Shown here: in pieces, positions 21,261-64,000 of the stretch
Layout of the letters: each line of letters starts with the position of its first letter
How positions within the stretch are numbered: the first letter of the stretch is position 1
Assembly (NCBI GenBank): GCA_028564925.1
Contig: CM053034.1
Span: forward strand, 158,032,048-158,096,047
Direction: 5' to 3'
Source of the DNA: Lithobates sylvaticus
Lineage: Eukaryota > Chordata > Amphibia > Anura > Ranidae
Length of the DNA: 64,000 nt
Made by a program: the position numbers and the translations under genes
Notes under the pieces: generated by a model
Told to the model about the DNA's origin: nothing
Seen by the model: the letters and a program-made list of their open reading frames with translations, nothing else
Databases searched by the model: none

Positions 21261-21835
21261 ATTATATTGTTTAGTGAATAATCATCTTTAGAGGTGAGTG
21301 GTTGTACCGGTGGAGCCTTGGTGCCTTGAGCCGACAGTAAGTGGGATAAATGACACTGGGTGTTGTTCAACCTGGAAAAGAGGCTGCACTGGATAGGTGA
21401 CCGGGTGAGTGTGCGGGGGAAGCATCAGAGTTGTAATGAGTATTGCAGATGGAACAGCTCTGTTTATATTCTTCTCTGGATGGGGACTACCCTTGTATTT
21501 TGCGCCAAAACTGGAAGACACAAAACGGGTCAATTCGCAAACGTTTACCGCATGTGATAACATGGTCATGCGTCAAATTTGCATAAATTATCGAATGCGG
21601 TAAATAAAGTCCAATTAAAAAAAAAAAAAAAATGAAAAAATGTGCAGGTAAATAGCGTCATAAAAACCTGTGTTTTTTTTTAGGGTAACAAAGTGTTTGT
21701 TGCCCTCAAAAAAAAAAATTGATTTTTTTTCCCTTAAAGCATGTTATACAGCAGAGTGCCTGTGCTATGTAATTTGGCCCCCTGTATCACCTGAAATACC
21801 TGGCTGATCCTGCCTGGTTTTGCCCTCCCCTTAAA

Positions 21836-22077
21836 GGCTGGGTTCACACTAGTGCGAATTGGATGTGGGAATTCGCAACAGCAGGAGATTATGACCGGCT
21901 CTCTATGGATCCAGTTCACGCATCTGTACAGCGGCTCCGGTGCAATTTGCACAGGTACGCTGTGCATCTCGTTCCGTTTCAGGTTCGAATTCAGCCAATA
22001 ATTCGGGCTAAAACGGTGAATGGAGACGCACCGGACTCCTGCTGTGAGCCGCTGTATGCTTATATGTGAAGCCAGCC
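21836..22077. mobile_element. Harbinger-like MITE (GGCTGGGTTCACAC ends)
   Basis: Inverted ends GGCTGGGTTCACACTAGTGC and GTGAAGCCAGCC with TTAA-type flanks. It interrupts another repeat whose halves lie at about 21735-21830 and 22082-22160 and which recurs at 25480-25740 and, inverted, at 44740-44900. Confidence 0.65.
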
Positions 22078-22089
22078 TTAAACTGACCA

Positions 22090-22775
22090 CGATGTATCAT
22101 GGCTGCTGAGCCCTGACACTGTGGTCAGTTTACATGCCTCCTTCAGCCACTGCTCTCCTCTGTCCTCTACCCCCTCCCTGCCTGTTAGCTCCGTCCACTC
22201 CCCAGCCCTCCCCTCCTGCAGCTTTCATAATGCAATAACTGTGCTACAATCCCCTCTGCTATATTTTCCGCTGACAGCTGAAAAAAAAGCCGGCAATTAA
22301 AATGTATGAAAAAAGAAAAAAAAAGGGGCACCCCCCCAATGAATACCAGGCCCTATAAAAATAAAAAAAACACCCAGTGTGGGGTCACCCCCCAGGATCC
22401 AAGCAAGAAGAGCCCCCCCCCCTCCCCCATGTTGAGGGCATGTGGCCTGGTATGGTTCAGGAGGGTAGGGGACACTCGCTCGCCCCCCCCCCCCCCCCCC
22501 CCTTCCTGACCTGCATGCTCGGATAAGGGTCTGGTATGGATTTTGGGGGGAACTTTTGGTGTGGGGTTCCCTTAAAATTCATATCAGACCCAAAGGCCTG
22601 GTATGCATTGGGGCAAGGGACCCCACACTGTTATTTTAACATTCATCTGATGTGTCATCCGTTGTTAAGGACATGGCGGCCGACTTCCATGACGGCTCCT
22701 TAGCAACCAGCTCTATGCGGTAAACTACCGCATGAAAAACCTGCATTAATTACCGCTCAATCGAACAAATCCCTT
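22090..22775. other. TKFC 5' intron, C-rich and repetitive
   Basis: Contains C runs (a 21-nt run at 22482) and GGTATGRATT blocks in inverted pairs near 22340-22620, suggesting an old palindromic repeat. Nothing coding. Confidence 0.35.
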
Positions 22776-22895
22776 ATATTGTAAGCTCTAACAAGCAGGG
22801 CCCTCTGATTGCTCCTGTATTGAATTGTATTGTAACTGTACTGTCTGCCGTCATGCTGTTGGCGCTAGATAAATCCTGTATAAAAATAATAATAA
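22776..22895 (+). mobile_element. 3' tail of an L2/CR1-type LINE, solo
   Basis: Nearly identical to the tail of the LINE at 11520-11640 (TTGTAAGCTCTAACAAGCAG, later GGCGCTAGATAAATCCTGTA, then AATAATAATAA). Either a severely 5'-truncated LINE copy or a SINE sharing its tail. Confidence 0.8.
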
Positions 22896-22929
22896 GTACC
22901 GTATTCGTTATTTAGCGCTAAATTCTTAG

Positions 22930-23209
22930 TGAATTGCACTTTCAAAACTGATTTACCGCAATCTCTATTTCACTGCATTTTATTGATCGTTATTTATCTC
23001 TTAGAGAGTTCTTCCTCCACCATCGGGCCAATTAGAAAGCGCAGCGTGCTACACGCAGTAGGGAACCAGTTGAAAAGGCTTCACTACCGGGTTCCCTTAC
23101 CAGGAATGGCAGCTGCGGTCCAGACATTGTGTGCTCCCTGCACAGGTAAGTGTCCATATATGAAAAAGTCAGCAGCTTCAGTATTTGTAGCTACTGACTT
23201 TTAATATTT

Positions 23210-23243
<34 letters not shown>

Positions 23244-23586
23244 CGGACCTCCGCTTTATTCACAAAAGTCACATTGATTTTTTTTTCCCACTTTCTGTTG
23301 TGTTTCTAGGAAGTAAAAAGATCTCCAACAAGACACCATGGCATAAATACATCTGACAAGGTTTCCAACCAGTTCCTGACAATTGAAAAAAAATAAAAAA
23401 TTATATACAGTGTGTGTGTTTGTATGTATGTATATATATTTTATACACACACACACACTGTACTTCACTCAGAGAGGCTGTAATTGATCCCAGCAGAGGT
23501 GATAACACAATTAGTATTCCGATTTGAGCAGGTCCACTTTAGCTAACCTCATTTTGTAGTATGTATTATGGCTCTGGCTTCTATAA
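22930..23586. other. Intronic sequence with poly-G tract
   Basis: A remnant of the AGTCAGCAGCTAC hairpin near 23165-23200, a 33-nt G run at about 23211-23243 followed by GCGGACCTCCGCTTTA, and a short TG/TA microsatellite at 23410-23460. No coding signal. Confidence 0.5.
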
Positions 23587-23587
23587 A

Positions 23588-24577
23588 CCCAGGACTACCT
23601 TCTCCTCGCCGGTCCTCCTACACACCCAGGACTACCTTCTCCTCGCCGGTCCTCCTACACACCCAGGACTACCTTCTCCTATACACCCAGGACTACCTTC
23701 TCCTCACCTATCCTCCTATACACCCAGGACTACCTTCTCCTCACCTGTCCTCCTATACACCCAGGACTACCTTCTCCTCACCTGTCCTCCTATACACCCA
23801 GGACTACCTTCTCCTCACCTGTCCTCCTATACACCCAGGACTACCTTCTCCTCACCTATCCTCCTATACACCCAGGACTACCTTCTCCTCACCTGTCCTC
23901 CTATACAATCAGGACTACCTTCTCCTCACCTATCCTCCTATACACCCAGGACTACCTTCTCCTCACATATTCTCCTATACACCCAGGACTACCTTCTCCT
24001 CACCTGTCCTCCTATACACCCAGGACTACCTTCTCCTCACCTGTCCTCCTATACACCCAGGACTACCTTCTCCTCACCTGTCCTCCTATACACCCAGGAC
24101 TACCTTCTCCTCACCTGTCCTCCTATACACCCAGGACTACCTTCTCCTCACCTGTCCTCCTATACACCCAGGACTACCTTCTCACCTGTCCTCCTATACA
24201 AATCAGGACTACCTTCTCCTCACCTATCCTCCTATACACCCAGGACTACCTTCTCCTCACCTGTCCTCCTATACAATCAGGACTACCTTCTCCTCACCTA
24301 TCCTCCTATACACCCAGGACTACCTTCTCCTCACTTGTCCTCCTATACACCCAGGACTACCTTCTCCTCACCTGTCCTCCTATACACCCAGGACTATCTT
24401 CTCCTCACCTGTCCTCCTATACACCCAGGACTACCTTCTCCTCACCTGTCCTCCTATACACCCAGGACTACCTTCTCCTCACCTGTCCTCCTATACACCC
24501 AGGACTACCTTCTCCTCGCCTGTCCTCCTATACACCCAGGACTACCTTCTCCTCGCCTGTCCTCCTATACACCCAGG
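23588..24577. repeat. 37-bp minisatellite, about 27 units
   Basis: The plus-strand unit reads CCCAGGACTACCTTCTCCTC then ACCTGTCCTCCTATACA. A few units are shortened and sequence varies between CACCTGTCC, CGCCTGTCC and CACCTATCC. It sits in the TKFC 5' intron and ends about 280 bp from the DDB1 start codon. Long open frames across it are artefacts of repetition. On the minus strand many units contain CAG|GTGAGG. Confidence 0.97.
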
Positions 24578-24599
24578 ATTTCAATTCTAACCTCCACCC

Positions 24600-62353
<37,754 letters not shown>

Positions 62354-62522
62354 TAATGAGAAATTCTTATTCTGCTGTATTTGTAGTGGGGTTTTTATTG
62401 GATAGTACAGTAACTGTAGAGTAGTTAATAGGCAAAACTATACTAAGCATAGGCTAACCGTGCAGCAACTATGACATTTGCAGGAAGGGCTGAATAGGTC
62501 TGTTTGTAGATAATATGAATTA

Positions 62523-63106
62523 CCGTATTTATCGGCGTATAACACGCACCTTAACTTTAAGAGGGAAGTTTCAGGGAAAAAAACTTTACACATGGACCCC
62601 TGTACAACACAAACAGCCCCCTGCACATTATAACACCCCCCCCCCCCCGCACTCCGAGCGATGGGACAGCGCTGCGGGCAAACTGTAGAGTTGAACGTCA
62701 CACTGTCAGCCCCTTCTCCTGTGTCACTCTCATATCTCCATTAATGCCTCTGAGCCGCTCTCTCTCATGGACCCAGTCATGTGACTGCTCTCCTCTCCTT
62801 CATTGACGGTCACAGCCACAGCGAGCAAATTCAGGTTAGCTTGCATTGGGTTATGTTGGGGGACCGCTGTGCCATAGGGGGCTGACGCTGCAGTGGAATT
62901 TTCTGATTTTTAATGGCAGCGCTGTTCCACGGCCAGGAGAGGCGGGACGGCCGGCCTGAAACTCTCCCAATAGGGGCCACCCGGGGAGGACCACCCGATC
63001 CCCGCCCCCTGTTGTAAAAATACAGATATCGGCGTATAACACGCAGGCGCGATTTACCCTCTATTTTCAGGGTAAAAATGTGCGTGTTATATGCCGATAA
63101 ATACGG
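62523..63106. mobile_element. MITE with CCGTATTTATCGGCG ends, TA target
   Basis: CCGTATTTATCGGCGTATAA and TTATATGCCGATAAATACGG are inverted, with TA on both sides (62521-62522, 63107-63108). 584 bp, non-coding. It shares the terminal CCGTAT with the MITE at 47958. Confidence 0.86.
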
Positions 63107-63109
63107 TAC

Positions 63110-63590
63110 TAATGGTGGCCATGAACGGTGTGATAAAACTAATCGATTTCTGATCGGACAGAACAATTGAATCAGACTATGATCAAACAAAACAAATCAC
63201 GGACAAACAGATAGTGGTGGTTCCAGTAGACCCGAGTCAATCAGTTGTGGGAGAAAGATCGGTAATTCAGGTTCTATCAATGGCAGTTTTTGCTCCCTTT
63301 TGATACACTTGCATCATTGATCAACCCTGTACAATTGATTTCTTTCCCACCACAGCTGATCAACTTGAGTTGATTGAAACGGTTACTATGTGTTGCTCAT
63401 CTTTTGGCATTTCTTTCTCTCTTAAACCCTGTCCGATGCTATCATTTTGTCAAATCAGACACCCGTGAGTTATATCGCACTGTGTTTGGCCACCATAAGG
63501 CTTTTTTTGCTTTAGCTATTTTTAGAATTGGTCTGCCTTGCCCTAGGGCTAGGCTGATTAATAATCTTCCAAGCCACACATTACAGTTAT
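63110..63590. other. Intron 22, unassigned
   Basis: Loosely inverted ATCGATTT and CAATTGATT blocks suggest an old fold-back. No DDB1 exon 23 here. Confidence 0.35.
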
Positions 63591-63730
63591 GTGTGCCATA
63601 GCTTTGGCTGATCAGCACCGCTCTGCATGTCCATGTACACCCACAGCTGCAGCTTGGCCCCACCCCCTCTCTCCTCATTGGCTCACTTCCTGTGATTGAC
63701 AGCAACGGGAGCCAATGACCCCACAGAGGA
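63590..63730 (+). repeat. CAG|GTAAGT repeat family, partial copy
   Basis: Shares TGGCCCCACCCCCTCTC, CATTGGCTCACTTCCTGTGA and AACGGGAGCCAATG with copy 4 (39849-40240); the donor-bearing tail is absent. Confidence 0.5.
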
Positions 63731-63779
63731 AGCCGACCCCCCCCCAAAAAAAACATTGCTGCACATTTTGTTTGCCAAA

Positions 63780-64000
63780 GAGCTCTTGTAACTCTACTGG
63801 GAAAATGTTTTGTGGACTAATGAAACAAAAGTTACATTTTTGGGAAGAATACAGAACAATATGGAATATGTATGGCACAAAAAAGGATTTAATTATGGTG
63901 GTGGGAACATCATGATTTGGGCTTGCTTCGCTGCCTTAGGGCCTGGACTACTTGTCATCATCAAGGGGAAAATAAATTCCCAACTTTACCAAAATATCGT
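63780..64000 (+). mobile_element. Tc1-type transposase fragment running off the window
   Basis: The frame from 63804 is open to the edge: NVLWTNETKVTFLGRIQNN, MEYVWHKKGF, YGGGNIMIWACFAALGPGLL. This is the catalytic core around the first Asp, which is Asn here as well (WTNET). About 14 residues normally found between WHKKG and GGG are missing. A different family from the copy at 57777. Confidence 0.82.

Overview
This is vertebrate nuclear DNA, most likely from an anuran amphibian and probably a ranoid frog. That call rests on the repeats: frog-style palindromic MITEs, Tc1/mariner copies, CR1/L2 and L1-like LINEs, a DIRS fossil and long introns. No database was searched. Two conserved host genes lie head to head. 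On the minus strand is TKFC (triokinase/FMN cyclase, formerly DAK). Twelve of its coding exons fall between 1,209 and 13,945; the start-codon exon was not found and the 3' exons lie beyond the left edge. On the plus strand is DDB1 (damage-specific DNA-binding protein 1, the CUL4 ubiquitin-ligase adaptor). Its first 22 coding exons run from 24,859 to 62,352 and encode about 980 of some 1,140 residues; the last exons lie beyond the right edge. Every exon called ends at GT-AG sites and the phases chain without a break, so both genes look functional. The same divergent pair is neighbouring in human.

Layout. 1-13,945: TKFC exons among repeats, including a CR1 fragment (1.76-2.25 kb), an L1-like fragment (5.5-5.9 kb), a large fold-back (5.05-5.18 kb), hAT and Harbinger-like MITEs (6.5-6.9 kb) and an L2/CR1-type LINE with a recognisable reverse transcriptase (9.25-11.68 kb). 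13,946-24,600: the long 5' intron of TKFC, with (AT)n/(CA)n, a Tc1 fragment, a 24-bp minisatellite of about 41 units (17.2-18.2 kb), a 1-kb TTAA-flanked element and a 37-bp minisatellite of about 27 units (23.6-24.6 kb). 24,600-24,860: a CpG-rich shared promoter with clustered ETS motifs. 24,859-62,352: DDB1. Intron 1 (6.5 kb) and intron 2 (6.9 kb, with a DIRS-type fossil and a 92-nt poly-G tract) are the largest early introns. Later introns hold Harbinger-like, mariner-like and hAT MITEs, more Tc1 copies, an L1-like remnant and a tRNA-type SINE. 62,353-64,000: intron 22, with a further MITE and a Tc1 transposase fragment running off the end.

No new multi-gene system is visible. The best leads concern how mobile DNA meets the splicing and regulatory sequence of these genes. 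Examples are a Harbinger-like MITE that reaches to about 20 nt before DDB1 exon 6, a minisatellite that repeats a 5' splice-site motif on the TKFC strand beside the promoter, a dispersed repeat carrying CAG|GTAAGT, and a Tc1 copy inserted at the central TA of a large palindrome. Protein comparisons are with the human sequences as remembered and were not aligned by software.
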